Position numbers and translations under genes: made by a program
The notes under the pieces: generated by a model
What the model saw: only the letters and a program-made list of their open reading frames with translations
Database searches by the model: none
Told to the model about the DNA's origin: nothing
In this document: positions 18,643 through 28,312 of the stretch, piece after piece
How positions within the stretch are numbered: position 1 is the stretch's first letter
How the letters are laid out: the number at the start of each line of letters is the position of its first letter
Source of the DNA: Flavobacteriales bacterium
Lineage (GTDB): Bacteria; Bacteroidota; Bacteroidia; Flavobacteriales; TMED113
Direction of reading: 5' to 3'
Assembly (NCBI GenBank): GCA_002718035.1
Contig: PBCX01000003.1
Span: 77,915-141,914, forward strand
DNA length: 64,000 nt

Positions 18643-19572
18643 ATGAAAACTTATAATTTATTTTTTTTTCTATTATTTTTAAGTTGTTTTGCTTATGCTC
18701 AACAATTACCCTTAAATAGTCAATATATTTATAATCCACTTGTTATAAATCCCTCTTTCGCTGGTATTTCTGAATCATCATCTATTGTTTTAATGAATAG
18801 AAATCAGTGGGCAGGTTTTGTCGATGATCAAATCTTGACTACTTCGGTATCTGCTCACCATGCTTTAAATAATCAAAAGCATGGGGTAGGAGCTTTATTG
18901 TTCTCTGATAGAACAGGTGCAATAAATATTCATGGATTAGATTTAATGTATTCATTTAAATTTCCAGTGTTTTTAGATTATAATTTTTCTTTAGGTATTT
19001 CTGCTAATTTATATCAATATCTTTTTGATGACTCTGATTTCAATACTGCAATGTATGATCCTTTAATTTCAGGCCAGGTTCATAAAAAAATTAACTTTGA
19101 TTCTAACTTTGGTTTTTTATTCTACGATGATTTCTTATTTTTAGGAGGGTCAGTTGTAAATTTAGTTCAGTCTAAAGTTTTGGATAATGAATTAACACAG
19201 CCAAATCAATTTGCAAGAAATTTTTATTTTTTTGGAGGCTACAGTTTTTCTGATACAGAATCAAAAATAGATTTTGAACAAAGCTTTTTATTAAAAAAGA
19301 CACAGTTTACTGATTTTCAATATGACATTAATTTAAAAACTATATTTAGTGATATTTTTTGGTTAGGTGCTGGTTACAGAAGCAATAAAGAAGTTGTTGG
19401 GTTATTTGGTTTTAACTATGACAGATTTTCAATAATATACTCTATTGATTATAATTATGGTGATATAGGAAATTACTCAGGAGCTTCCCATGAGTTTTCT
19501 TTGGTTTATTACTTTAGAAATGGATCCAATATTAATTGGCAAAAAAATAGAATTTTATTTGAAAGATTCTAA
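18643..19572 (+). CDS. PorP/SprF family type IX secretion system membrane protein
   Basis: The 309-residue precursor has a signal peptide (residues 1-19, ending AYAQ). It then shows the family opening QLPLNSQYIYNPLVINPSFAG, visible here in parts such as YIYNPL and INPSFAG, followed by NRNQWAGFVD. The remainder alternates like a beta barrel. PorP/SprF proteins are outer-membrane components of, or attached to, the type IX secretion system and often anchor or help export surface adhesins. Flavobacterial genomes carry many paralogues, frequently beside a large adhesin gene, which is absent here. The 3' end overlaps the convergent tsaD gene by four bases. Confidence 0.9.
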   Translation: MKTYNLFFFLLFLSCFAYAQQLPLNSQYIYNPLVINPSFAGISESSSIVLMNRNQWAGFVDDQILTTSVSAHHALNNQKHGVGALLFSDRTGAINIHGLDLMYSFKFPVFLDYNFSLGISANLYQYLFDDSDFNTAMYDPLISGQVHKKINFDSNFGFLFYDDFLFLGGSVVNLVQSKVLDNELTQPNQFARNFYFFGGYSFSDTESKIDFEQSFLLKKTQFTDFQYDINLKTIFSDIFWLGAGYRSNKEVVGLFGFNYDRFSIIYSIDYNYGDIGNYSGASHEFSLVYYFRNGSNINWQKNRILFERF

Positions 19573-20588
19573 ATTTTGTATCTACAATCTGGACTGACTG
19601 ATAGCATAGTGAAATTTTTCTTTTGATATTTGTAATATCCTGCTAAAGCTATCATAGCAGCGTTATCTGTAGAATATTCAATTTTAGGAAAAGTTGAATT
19701 AATATTTAATTTTTTTTCCATTTTTTTTATTTCTTCCCTGAAATATTTGTTAGAAGCTACTCCACCTGCAATTGCAATATTTTTAATCTGATTTTTTTCA
19801 ATTGCTAATTGAAGTTTTGTTATTAAAATATTAATGATTGTTTTTTGTATTGAAGCACAAATATGATTCATGTTTTTATCAATGAAATTTGGATTTTTTT
19901 CTTTTTCTAATTTTAAAAAATTAAATATTTGTGTTTTTAATCCACTAAAGCTAAAATTTAAGTCTTTAACTTTAGGTTGAGTAAAAATAAATTTATTTGG
20001 GTTCCCACCAATTGATTTTTTTTCAATTATTGGTCCTCCAGGATATCCAAGACCTAGCATTTTCGCTGATTTGTCAAAAGCCTCGCCTGCAGAATCATCA
20101 AGTGTTTGACCAATAAGACTCATATCTTCAACACTTTTTACTAAAATTATTTGAGTATGTCCGCCAGAAACAGTTAAACATAAAAAAGGAAAAGAAGGTG
20201 CACTACATTCATTATTTTCAATAAAATTAGCAATAACATGTGCCCTCATATGATTAATTTCTATAAGTGGTAATTTGAGACTTAGCGATAAACTTTTAGC
20301 AAAAGAAGTTCCGACTAGTAGAGAGCCTAATAATCCAGGTCCTCGGGTAAATGCTATTGCATTTAGTTGTTGTTTTTCAATTTTTGCTATCTTTAATGCT
20401 AGAGAAGCAATAGGTACAATGTTTTTTTGATGACATCTTGAGGCTAGTTCAGGTACAACACCGCCATATTTTTGGTGTATTTTTTGGCTTGATACAATAT
20501 TTGATAGTACTTTTTTGTTACAAGTAATGGCAACTGAAGTGTCGTCGCATGATGATTCAATTCCAAGTATGAATATGTTTTTTTTCAT
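19569..20588 (-). CDS. tsaD: tRNA threonylcarbamoyladenosine synthase subunit TsaD
   Basis: TsaD transfers the threonylcarbamoyl group to A37 of tRNAs that read ANN codons, with TsaB, TsaC and TsaE. The 339-residue protein has the metal-binding His113-x-x-x-His117 (HMRAH), the ASKH ATPase motifs GIESSCDDTS, LTVSGGHTQ and the late IAGGVASNKYFRE, and DNAAMIALAG close to the end. Length is typical. The gene is divergent from tamB over a 24-base gap, an arrangement common in Flavobacteriia, and its 3' end overlaps porP-type gene 18643 by four bases. The call is certain. Confidence 0.97.
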   Translation of the reverse strand: MKKNIFILGIESSCDDTSVAITCNKKVLSNIVSSQKIHQKYGGVVPELASRCHQKNIVPIASLALKIAKIEKQQLNAIAFTRGPGLLGSLLVGTSFAKSLSLSLKLPLIEINHMRAHVIANFIENNECSAPSFPFLCLTVSGGHTQIILVKSVEDMSLIGQTLDDSAGEAFDKSAKMLGLGYPGGPIIEKKSIGGNPNKFIFTQPKVKDLNFSFSGLKTQIFNFLKLEKEKNPNFIDKNMNHICASIQKTIINILITKLQLAIEKNQIKNIAIAGGVASNKYFREEIKKMEKKLNINSTFPKIEYSTDNAAMIALAGYYKYQKKNFTMLSVSPDCRYKI

Positions 20589-20612
20589 TTTAGAAATATA
20601 AAGTTATAAATA

Positions 20613-23600
20613 TTGAATTTTAGTAAAAAAAATAAGATAGTTTTATTGTTCCTTACCCTAGTTATTGTTTTAGTTTCTTTACTAACCATAATAAGTTCTT
20701 CTTTTTTTCAAAAAAAAGCATTTTCTCACCTTTCAAAAAAAATTCAAGAACAATATAACATAACTATTAATTCTAGTAACTTTTACTATAATTTTTTCTC
20801 AAACAAAATTCATTTAAATTTTTTAATTAGAGATGATTATCAGCAACCCATGATTTTAATTCCTCAGGTTTCTATATCTACAGAAAAAAATTTGTTTTTT
20901 TCACAAGATAATTTTGAAATTTCGGAAATAGAATTTAATGATATGGATATTTTTATAAAAAAATATAAAAATGACAGCGTCTCTAATATTCAAAGGTTTT
21001 TCAAAAAAATTTCTACTAATAATAAAGAGTCAATTAATTCTTTTTTTATTGAAAATATAAAAATTGATTTATCTAATGTTATATATGAGAGCGATTTTGA
21101 TACTCTTTCTCTTAAAGAAATTAAAATTTTATGTAATAACTTTTCAATTTCAAATAATAAATCTTTAAATATTGAAAATATATTAATTGATAATAAGAAT
21201 TTTCATTTGACATCTTCTCTAAATACAAATTTTAGTAATTCTGATGAATTTTCTTTTAAAGGTATGAAGAGTAAAATCCAACCAAGTAATTATTCAAAAT
21301 TAAAAAATCTAGAATTAGATGAAATTTTATTTTCTGGAGATATCATAATACAAAGAGATTCTATTAGAATTAAAAAAGCAAAATTTAACTACAAAAATTC
21401 TTATTTAGAATTTAATTTATTACACAATAAATTATCTAAAATAACATCATTTGAAGTCAATGAATCATTATTTAAAGAGACTGATATTAACTCAATTTTA
21501 ATTTATAATAAATTGTCCTCAAATCTTTTAAAAAATCTTGGTGATTTATCATACAAGGGTAAAAATGAATTATTTGAGAATAATTTAAAATTACTAGGCG
21601 ATTTGAAATCTAAAATTGGCTCTTCAAATTTTGATTTAAGTATATTAATTAAAGATAATTTACTCACTTCATCTTATGAAGGTTTATTTTCATTAATAGA
21701 TTTTGATCTTGGGAATTTATTAGAAAAATCGAATTTTGGTTTAACTAATTTAACGACTTCCATTAAGGGTTCTGGTTTTAATAAAAATAATTTTGTTACC
21801 AATATCGATGTTAATTGTAAAGAAGTTTCAATAAATAATTATAATTATAAAAATATACAAATATCAGGTTTAGTTTCATCCGAATTTTTTGATGGTATTA
21901 TTAGAGTAAAAGATAAAAATTTCAAGGCTAATTTTAAAGGATTAGCCGACTATTCAAATAAAATTCCAAGATTCAAATTTTCAAGTAATATTTCAAAAAT
22001 TAATTTCAGAAACATTAAAATGCCAATAAATAAATATGTTAAAAATTTTTCTGGAGATTTAGTTTGTGATATATCAGGTGATTCATTTAATAATTTAAAT
22101 GGCTATTTAATAGCTGAAAATTTATATTATAAAAGAGAAAAAAAACAGAACTTAAATAAGTTAACTCTAAATTTCTCAAATATTAATAATGAAAAAAATA
22201 TAATTATTGATTCTGATATAGGTTCCGGTAGTTTTAAAGGAGATTACAATTTTTCTAGCTTAAGAAGTTATTTTAAAAGGAATTTTAATTCATTGTTAAC
22301 TAGTTCCAGAACTGATTTCTTAAAGAAGAAAAATTTTGATATTCAATTAAATTTTAAAGAAAGTTCTTTCTTTACTAATTTATTTTTTGACAATTTTAAT
22401 TTAGGAAAATGTTTTATCAGTCTTATAAAAAATAAAAACAATTTGGTGATAAGTGGAAAGTTAAATAATTTTAAATACTTACAGAATTCCTTTAATGAAC
22501 TTAGTCTAAATTTTAATCACTCTAATGAAAAAGATTTTGAATTTTTATTTTTTAGTCAAGGTTATCAAAATAAAAAAAATAATTTTTTTGTTGATTCCCT
22601 TTTATTTAATTCAAATTCAAATTCAAATAAAATTAATTACGATTTTACGTTAGTTAATATTAATAATGACAATGATATAGATGCTTTTTTCTCAGGAAAT
22701 TTATTAAAAGAAAAAAAAAATATAATTACATTTGATAATTCGACAGTTTCCATTTCGGGTGATAAATGGACTGTATCTCCTAACAGTATTTTTACATTTA
22801 CTGATATTAAAACTTTTAATATTAAAGATTTTTCTTTAGAATCTAATGACCAATCAGTTCAGATCTCAGGATTTTCAGAGAACTTCTTAAAACTATACTT
22901 TGATTTTAAAAATTTTAACTTAACTACACTAAATAAATTTAAGAGCGACAGATCTACAAAAATTAATGGGTTGGTAGATGGAACAATGTGGTATAGTTCA
23001 GAAAAAAAACCAATGGGTGGTTATCTAAAAATAAGCGACTTTTCTTTAAATAATATTAATTTGGGTAACTTGATTATCAATACTCAATCAAATGAAAAAA
23101 GAAAGTATTTGACTATAGATGGATATTTAAAACCCGAACAAAATAAAAAGACAATAGATCTGAATGGTACTATTTCTTTAGATAAGAGACCAAATATGAA
23201 TATTTTCTTAGATTTTAATGGTCAATCAAGTAAATTTATTGGTTCACTAATTTCAAGTATTTCAGATACTAATGGTAAACTTTTTGGAAAAGCAAATATT
23301 TACGGTCCTCATGATAAATTTTATATAGATGCAGATTTAATTGTGAAAGATTTTTCTTTTGGAGTTCCTTATTTAAATACTACTTATTTAGTTAAAGAAG
23401 ACTATAATATTATTTGTAAAAGAAATGATATTTTATTAGATACAACAACTATTTTTGATGATTTACATAATACTAATGCACTTTTATTTGGAAATTTAAC
23501 TCATTCAAATTCATTTAAAAAAATATGGTATGATATTAATATTAAATCAAATAATCTTTATTGTTTGAATACAACAAGTGAACAAAATGAAGTTTATTAT

Positions 23601-24806
23601 GGTAAAGTTTTTGCTAAGGGAGATATTAATGTAAGTGGAAAGCCAGGTAGAGTTAATTTTAATATTGATGCTGAAACAAAAAATGGAACTAAGTTTAATA
23701 TTCCCCTCTCGAAAGCTACAGAAATTTCTAATTACAGTAATTTAAAATTATTTAGTTCTAATAATTTATTGAAAGAAAATGAAATAAATAATAAAGATAT
23801 TACAAATAAAAATATCTTTAAAATGAACTTTAATTTGAATTTAAAATCAAATGCACAAGTACAAATAATTTACGATGAAAAAATTGGTGATATTATCAAA
23901 GGATCTGGGGATGGTAAGTTAAAGTTAAAAATTGATGAAAATAAAAATTTTGAAATGTACGGAAACGTATTAATTAAAGAAGGTGAATATTTATACACTA
24001 TGCAAAATCTATTAAATAAAAATTTTACTATTGAAAGTGGAGGTTCTTTAATTTGGGATGGTTCTCCTTATGATATTATGATAGATTTTGTCGCTTTATA
24101 TAAACTTAAAACATCATTAAATTTACTTGATTCAGATTATAAATCTAGTACAAAAGTTCCTGTTTTATGTAAGATGCATATGACAAAAAGTTTACTTAAG
24201 CCATCCGTAGATTTTATAATTGAGATTCCATCTGCTTCAGATGTAGCATTAACAAAACTTTATCAGCTAACTGACTCAGAAGAAAAAAAATTACAACAAT
24301 TTATTTTTTTATTAGGTGCAAATAGTTTTTTGATTCAAGAGAGTACTGAAAATTATATTAGTAGTGGTTTAACAACTACAGGTACTGAGCTATTATCTAA
24401 TCAAATTTCAAATTGGTTATCTCAAATTACTGATGATTTTGACCTTGGTTTTCGTTGGACTCCTGGCTCAACAGACTCTCTTACTACTGATGAAATTAAA
24501 TTAGCATTATCAATGAAGCTTTTAAATGATAAGTTAACAATTAATGGAAATGCTAGTAATCCAAGTACTCCTCAAGCACAAGATAACACAGATGTCGTTA
24601 GTGAAGTTGATATTCAGTATGATTTAACAAATAATTTAAAAGTAAAGGCTTTTAATCGAACAGATGAGTATGATCCAATAAGTGGAGAAGAATTTAGATA
24701 CGAACAAGGAGTTTCGATTTTTTTTGAAAGAGAATTCAACAGTTTTTTTGATTTATTTAGAAAAAAAAATAAGAAAAAAGAAAAAAGAAAAAAGAAAAAA
24801 AATTAA
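20613..24806 (+). CDS. TamB-like translocation and assembly module / AsmA-type bridge protein
   Basis: The 1,397-residue protein has a single N-terminal membrane anchor (about 8-30). A very long beta-helical periplasmic region follows, made of repeats rich in N, S, F and I. The C-terminal part from about residue 1,000 has the TamB (DUF490) look: IKEGEYLYTMQNLLNKNFTI in part, LLGANSFLI, SNWLSQITDDFD and GFRWTP. Such proteins form hydrophobic grooves that carry phospholipid to the outer membrane or help barrel assembly with TamA. The start must be TTG at 20613, because the frame is closed six bases upstream and the next ATG lies far inside the chain. It ends in a lysine-rich tail and overlaps ribBA by four bases. 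Confidence 0.88.
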   Translation: MNFSKKNKIVLLFLTLVIVLVSLLTIISSSFFQKKAFSHLSKKIQEQYNITINSSNFYYNFFSNKIHLNFLIRDDYQQPMILIPQVSISTEKNLFFSQDNFEISEIEFNDMDIFIKKYKNDSVSNIQRFFKKISTNNKESINSFFIENIKIDLSNVIYESDFDTLSLKEIKILCNNFSISNNKSLNIENILIDNKNFHLTSSLNTNFSNSDEFSFKGMKSKIQPSNYSKLKNLELDEILFSGDIIIQRDSIRIKKAKFNYKNSYLEFNLLHNKLSKITSFEVNESLFKETDINSILIYNKLSSNLLKNLGDLSYKGKNELFENNLKLLGDLKSKIGSSNFDLSILIKDNLLTSSYEGLFSLIDFDLGNLLEKSNFGLTNLTTSIKGSGFNKNNFVTNIDVNCKEVSINNYNYKNIQISGLVSSEFFDGIIRVKDKNFKANFKGLADYSNKIPRFKFSSNISKINFRNIKMPINKYVKNFSGDLVCDISGDSFNNLNGYLIAENLYYKREKKQNLNKLTLNFSNINNEKNIIIDSDIGSGSFKGDYNFSSLRSYFKRNFNSLLTSSRTDFLKKKNFDIQLNFKESSFFTNLFFDNFNLGKCFISLIKNKNNLVISGKLNNFKYLQNSFNELSLNFNHSNEKDFEFLFFSQGYQNKKNNFFVDSLLFNSNSNSNKINYDFTLVNINNDNDIDAFFSGNLLKEKKNIITFDNSTVSISGDKWTVSPNSIFTFTDIKTFNIKDFSLESNDQSVQISGFSENFLKLYFDFKNFNLTTLNKFKSDRSTKINGLVDGTMWYSSEKKPMGGYLKISDFSLNNINLGNLIINTQSNEKRKYLTIDGYLKPEQNKKTIDLNGTISLDKRPNMNIFLDFNGQSSKFIGSLISSISDTNGKLFGKANIYGPHDKFYIDADLIVKDFSFGVPYLNTTYLVKEDYNIICKRNDILLDTTTIFDDLHNTNALLFGNLTHSNSFKKIWYDINIKSNNLYCLNTTSEQNEVYYGKVFAKGDINVSGKPGRVNFNIDAETKNGTKFNIPLSKATEISNYSNLKLFSSNNLLKENEINNKDITNKNIFKMNFNLNLKSNAQVQIIYDEKIGDIIKGSGDGKLKLKIDENKNFEMYGNVLIKEGEYLYTMQNLLNKNFTIESGGSLIWDGSPYDIMIDFVALYKLKTSLNLLDSDYKSSTKVPVLCKMHMTKSLLKPSVDFIIEIPSASDVALTKLYQLTDSEEKKLQQFIFLLGANSFLIQESTENYISSGLTTTGTELLSNQISNWLSQITDDFDLGFRWTPGSTDSLTTDEIKLALSMKLLNDKLTINGNASNPSTPQAQDNTDVVSEVDIQYDLTNNLKVKAFNRTDEYDPISGEEFRYEQGVSIFFEREFNSFFDLFRKKNKKKEKRKKKKN

Positions 24807-25999
24807 AGATCGTGTCCTAATTTTGTTTTTTTTATGTCCATATAATTTTTGTTATAACAATTAGCTTTAATTTTAATCGGAATATTTTTTACAATTTCTA
24901 AACCATATCCTGTTAGCCCAGCTCTTTTTTTGGGATTGTTAGTCAGTAATTTAATTTTTTTAATATTCAATTCTCTAAGTATTTGTGCACCAATTCCATA
25001 GTCTCTTTGATCTGCTTTAAACCCCAAATGTAAATTTGCTTCAACTGTATCAAGTCCACCCTCCTGTAGTTTATATGCTTTTAATTTATTTGACAAGCCA
25101 ATTCCTCTACCTTCCTGGTTCATGTACAAAACAACTCCTTTTTTTTCTTTTTCTATTATTTTAATAGATTCAGTTAATTGATCTCCACAATCACATCTTA
25201 AGGACCCAATTATGTCACCTGTGAAACATGATGAATGAACTCTAACTAGAACAGGTTCATTTTTTTCCCAACTTCCTTTAATTAATGCAAGGTGTTCTAA
25301 ATTAGAATTATTTGCTTTGTAAGATTTTAATTTAAATTTACCATATTTAGTTGGCATATTCACTTCTACAATTTCTTCAATTAAAGACTCTGTTTTTAAT
25401 CTATATTTAATCAAATCTTCAATAGAAATAATTTTTAATTTAAATTTTTTTGCAATTTTAAATAATTCAGGAAGTCTGGCCATGGTCCCATCATCGTTCA
25501 TTATTTCAACAATAATTCCCGCTGACCTCAAACCAGCTAGTTTACATAAATCTATTGCTGCTTCAGTATGCCCACTTCTTCTTAGTACTCCTCCATCCAT
25601 TGCTTTTAGTGGAAAAATATGACCAGGTCTTGCCAAATCCTTTGTTTTTGTGTTAGGACTAGACAAAGCTTTAATTGTTTCAGCTCTATCATTTGCTGAA
25701 ATTCCTGTAGAACAATTCCCACCAATTTTATCAACTGAAATTGTAAATTGAGTTTTTAGAGGATCTGTATTTTTCCCAACCATTAAATCTAAGTTTAAAT
25801 TTTCACATATTTGAGACGATAATGGTGTGCAAACAAGTCCTCTACCATTTTTTATCATAAAGTTTACAAGATCTGGAGTTACTTTTTCTGCTGCAGCAAC
25901 AAAATCCCCTTCATTTTCTCTATTTTCATCATCAACAACAATAATAATTTTACCTTTTTTTATATCATCAATTGCTTCTTTTATATTATCTAATGTCAT
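24803..25999 (-). CDS. ribBA: bifunctional 3,4-dihydroxy-2-butanone-4-phosphate synthase / GTP cyclohydrolase II
   Basis: This 398-residue fusion starts riboflavin synthesis on both branches. The N-terminal DHBP synthase domain (about 1-200) has DDENRENEGDF, NFMIKNGRGLVC and the RPGHIFPL and HTEAAIDL segments. The C-terminal GTP cyclohydrolase II domain (about 205-398) has the zinc-binding Cys set in SCFTGDIIGSLRCDCG and the catalytic NQEGRGIGL, with LTNNPKK near the end. Both domains look complete. The gene is convergent with tamB (four-base overlap), and its start overlaps the end of the upstream glycosyltransferase by four bases, so it can be translated from one message with the two glycosyltransferase genes. 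Confidence 0.95.
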   Translation of the reverse strand: MTLDNIKEAIDDIKKGKIIIVVDDENRENEGDFVAAAEKVTPDLVNFMIKNGRGLVCTPLSSQICENLNLDLMVGKNTDPLKTQFTISVDKIGGNCSTGISANDRAETIKALSSPNTKTKDLARPGHIFPLKAMDGGVLRRSGHTEAAIDLCKLAGLRSAGIIVEIMNDDGTMARLPELFKIAKKFKLKIISIEDLIKYRLKTESLIEEIVEVNMPTKYGKFKLKSYKANNSNLEHLALIKGSWEKNEPVLVRVHSSCFTGDIIGSLRCDCGDQLTESIKIIEKEKKGVVLYMNQEGRGIGLSNKLKAYKLQEGGLDTVEANLHLGFKADQRDYGIGAQILRELNIKKIKLLTNNPKKRAGLTGYGLEIVKNIPIKIKANCYNKNYMDIKKTKLGHDL

Positions 26000-27162
26000 T
26001 TATTAAAAATTTTATTTAATTTATTGGTTGATTTTTTCCAATTAAATTTAGTTTCCACGAATTTAAATCCATTTTCAATTAGATTCAAATTTTTTTCTTT
26101 ATTATTAAATAATTCAATACAATAATTAGCAAATTCAGTTTTATCGTTAGCTATTATAATTTCCTTCTCACTTGCATTTAATGACTTATTAGCTGTTTTA
26201 GTTGTTATACATGGTATTTTCATTGACATAGCTTCTAATAGTTTATTTTGTAAACCTGAGCCAATAAACATCGGGGCAACAAAAACAGAACCCTTTTCGT
26301 ATGCATCTCTTATATCTTCAACAAAACCTGTTATTTTTATATTTTTGTGAAGTTTTGATAACTTTCTTACTTCCTTATTAGGATTAGATCCAGCAATAAC
26401 AACTTTTGTGTTATTTTCTTTTTTTAATACTAATGGAAATATTTCTTCGCATATAAATTTAGCTGCCAAAACATTAGGTCGATAACTCATATTTCCCACA
26501 AAGATTATAGTATTTTTTTTATATGTATCATTTTTTCTTTTAAAATAATTAGTTTCAATACCATTTTCAATAATGCAAATATTTTTTTTATTTACATGAT
26601 TAATATAATCTCTATCATATTTTGAGATGATTGTATGATTCTCAAAATAATTAAAAATATTTTTTTCGTATTCTTTTACTCTTTTGTACTCAAATAATAG
26701 AATTAATTTCATTAGTGTATTTGATTTTTTAGATCTTCTATTAAGGCCTAAAGAGAAACAATCCATATAGTCAATCATTTTTTTTTCATTTCTTTTTTTT
26801 ATAAATTCTGTTGTTCTAATTAATTGACAGTAAATAAATTCTGGTTTAATTAAATCAATAATTTCATTTATTTTTTTGTGACTTCTTTTTGAGTAATAAT
26901 ATGAAATTTGAATTGGTAATTTTTTGATTATCGAGTGATAGATTAAATTAAAAATTCGACTTATTTCAGTATTGTGAATTAAATGAAAACTTTGTATATA
27001 TTTTTTTAAATCTTTATTAATTTTAGCATTTTTTGATGAGCTTAAAGAAATAAGATGAATATCATTATAATTTGAAAGATATTTTATTTGATAAAAAATT
27101 CTTAGTTTATCTCCCTTATCTAAAATTTCAGGAACTCTAGGAGTTATTATGACTATTTTCAT
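25996..27162 (-). CDS. glycosyltransferase (GT4-like, GT-B fold)
   Basis: The 388-residue protein begins with a Rossmann-type MKIVIITPRVPEILDKGD and carries a C-terminal GT4 domain: FVGNMSYRPN, VVIAGSNPN and a GSGLQNKLLEAMSMKIPCI stretch in which the E-x7-E-like residues bind the sugar nucleotide. The KGDK start resembles glycosyltransferases that act on exported polysaccharides. It overlaps the next glycosyltransferase gene (27137) by 26 bases and ribBA by four. Sugar specificity cannot be read from sequence. Probably it builds a surface glycan or lipopolysaccharide outer-core sugar together with its neighbour. Confidence 0.85.
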   Translation of the reverse strand: MKIVIITPRVPEILDKGDKLRIFYQIKYLSNYNDIHLISLSSSKNAKINKDLKKYIQSFHLIHNTEISRIFNLIYHSIIKKLPIQISYYYSKRSHKKINEIIDLIKPEFIYCQLIRTTEFIKKRNEKKMIDYMDCFSLGLNRRSKKSNTLMKLILLFEYKRVKEYEKNIFNYFENHTIISKYDRDYINHVNKKNICIIENGIETNYFKRKNDTYKKNTIIFVGNMSYRPNVLAAKFICEEIFPLVLKKENNTKVVIAGSNPNKEVRKLSKLHKNIKITGFVEDIRDAYEKGSVFVAPMFIGSGLQNKLLEAMSMKIPCITTKTANKSLNASEKEIIIANDKTEFANYCIELFNNKEKNLNLIENGFKFVETKFNWKKSTNKLNKIFNK

Positions 27163-28312
27163 AAATTAATTTTTTCCAGTTTTTTATAACAACATTTGTT
27201 GAAAAATATTGATTAATTAATTTTTTTCCTTCTTTGCTTAATTTATTAAATAAAATTTCATCATATTTAAGATTTTTAATTGAATTCAAAAACTCTAATT
27301 CATCATTACAAATCAAAATATTTTTTTTGTTTTTACAATTTATTCCTTGTGCTCCTTTTTTTGTACTAATTATTGGTATTCCCATTGACATTCCCTCAAG
27401 AATTTTAATTCTGATTCCACTTCCTGAAAAAATAGGTACAATCATAACAGATTTGCTAATCATGTAATTTTCAGAATTTTCTACTAACCCCCTAATTTTT
27501 AATGATTTATGATTTTTTTTTTTTAAGTATTTAGGCATTTTTTTTCCAGCTAAATGCAGTGTTCCTATTTTTTTATTTATTAAATGTTTAATCCAGACAT
27601 TGTTTAAAAACCATTCAATCCCATCCATATTTGGCTTCCAATCCATTGCCCCAAGATGAAAAATACTAAATTCTTTTGGGATAATTCTATTTTTAATTTT
27701 AAAGGAAACGGGTAGAATTTCAATCCTTTTTTTTATTTTTTTTTCAAAATATTTTTTGTCATTTTTTGAAATACAGAATAAAAAATCACATTTTGAACAA
27801 ATAAAATTTTCCCATTTTTTCATTTGTAATTTTAAAAAAAAGTATGCTATTTTTTTAAATAAATTTCTTGTATTACTAACTAAATCATTCCAAATTTCAT
27901 GTTCTACATTATGAGTTCTAATTATTGTTTTACATTTACATTTATTTTTAATGTCTTGCAAGTATACTGAGGGAAATACTCCTTCAAATAATACATATTC
28001 ATATTTTTTTTTGTTAATAATGTTAGTTATTTTTTTAGAAATTTTTTTATCGTAAAATCTGTTAGTTTGATAGCATTTTTTTGAAAATAAACTATTTATA
28101 AGTTTTGAAAAATTAAATTTTGTATTTATTTGAAATAATGTTTGATTTGTGTGATTATTTTGATTTTTATTCCTTTTAGTATTTGAATCAAGAGCTATAA
28201 TATCTATAATTTCATATTTTGTCTTGAGATCATTATATAACTTTTTAACAGCTAGGCTTCCACCATCAATGGAAGGAAATACAGCTTTGTGTGAAATAAT
28301 TAAAATTTTCAT
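27137..28312 (-). CDS. glycosyltransferase (GT4-like, GT-B fold)
   Basis: The 391-residue protein opens with MKILIISHKAVFPSIDGGS, of which the IDGGS turn is a classic donor- or acceptor-site glycine loop, and ends in a GT4-type domain with LHLAGKKMP, GSGIRIKILEGMSMGIPII and KKGAQGI. It is distantly similar to the gene downstream (25996), so the two may come from an old duplication or act in sequence on one glycan. It is extremely AT-rich and lysine/asparagine-rich. It starts immediately before the lptF/G stop with no gap (28312/28313), which ties it to the lipopolysaccharide transport gene. Confidence 0.83.
   Translation of the reverse strand: MKILIISHKAVFPSIDGGSLAVKKLYNDLKTKYEIIDIIALDSNTKRNKNQNNHTNQTLFQINTKFNFSKLINSLFSKKCYQTNRFYDKKISKKITNIINKKKYEYVLFEGVFPSVYLQDIKNKCKCKTIIRTHNVEHEIWNDLVSNTRNLFKKIAYFFLKLQMKKWENFICSKCDFLFCISKNDKKYFEKKIKKRIEILPVSFKIKNRIIPKEFSIFHLGAMDWKPNMDGIEWFLNNVWIKHLINKKIGTLHLAGKKMPKYLKKKNHKSLKIRGLVENSENYMISKSVMIVPIFSGSGIRIKILEGMSMGIPIISTKKGAQGINCKNKKNILICNDELEFLNSIKNLKYDEILFNKLSKEGKKLINQYFSTNVVIKNWKKLIYENSHNNS

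Noticed and set aside
22612..22632. Short tandem repeat inside tamB (attcaa units)
   Set aside because: Only three units within a coding region (Ser-Asn repeats), which is best read as coding noise.
24740..24806. Lysine-rich tail of the TamB-like protein as a special signal
   Set aside because: Poly-A-rich ends are expected in this genome, and similar lysine-rich tails are common in flavobacterial TamB proteins, so no extra meaning is claimed.
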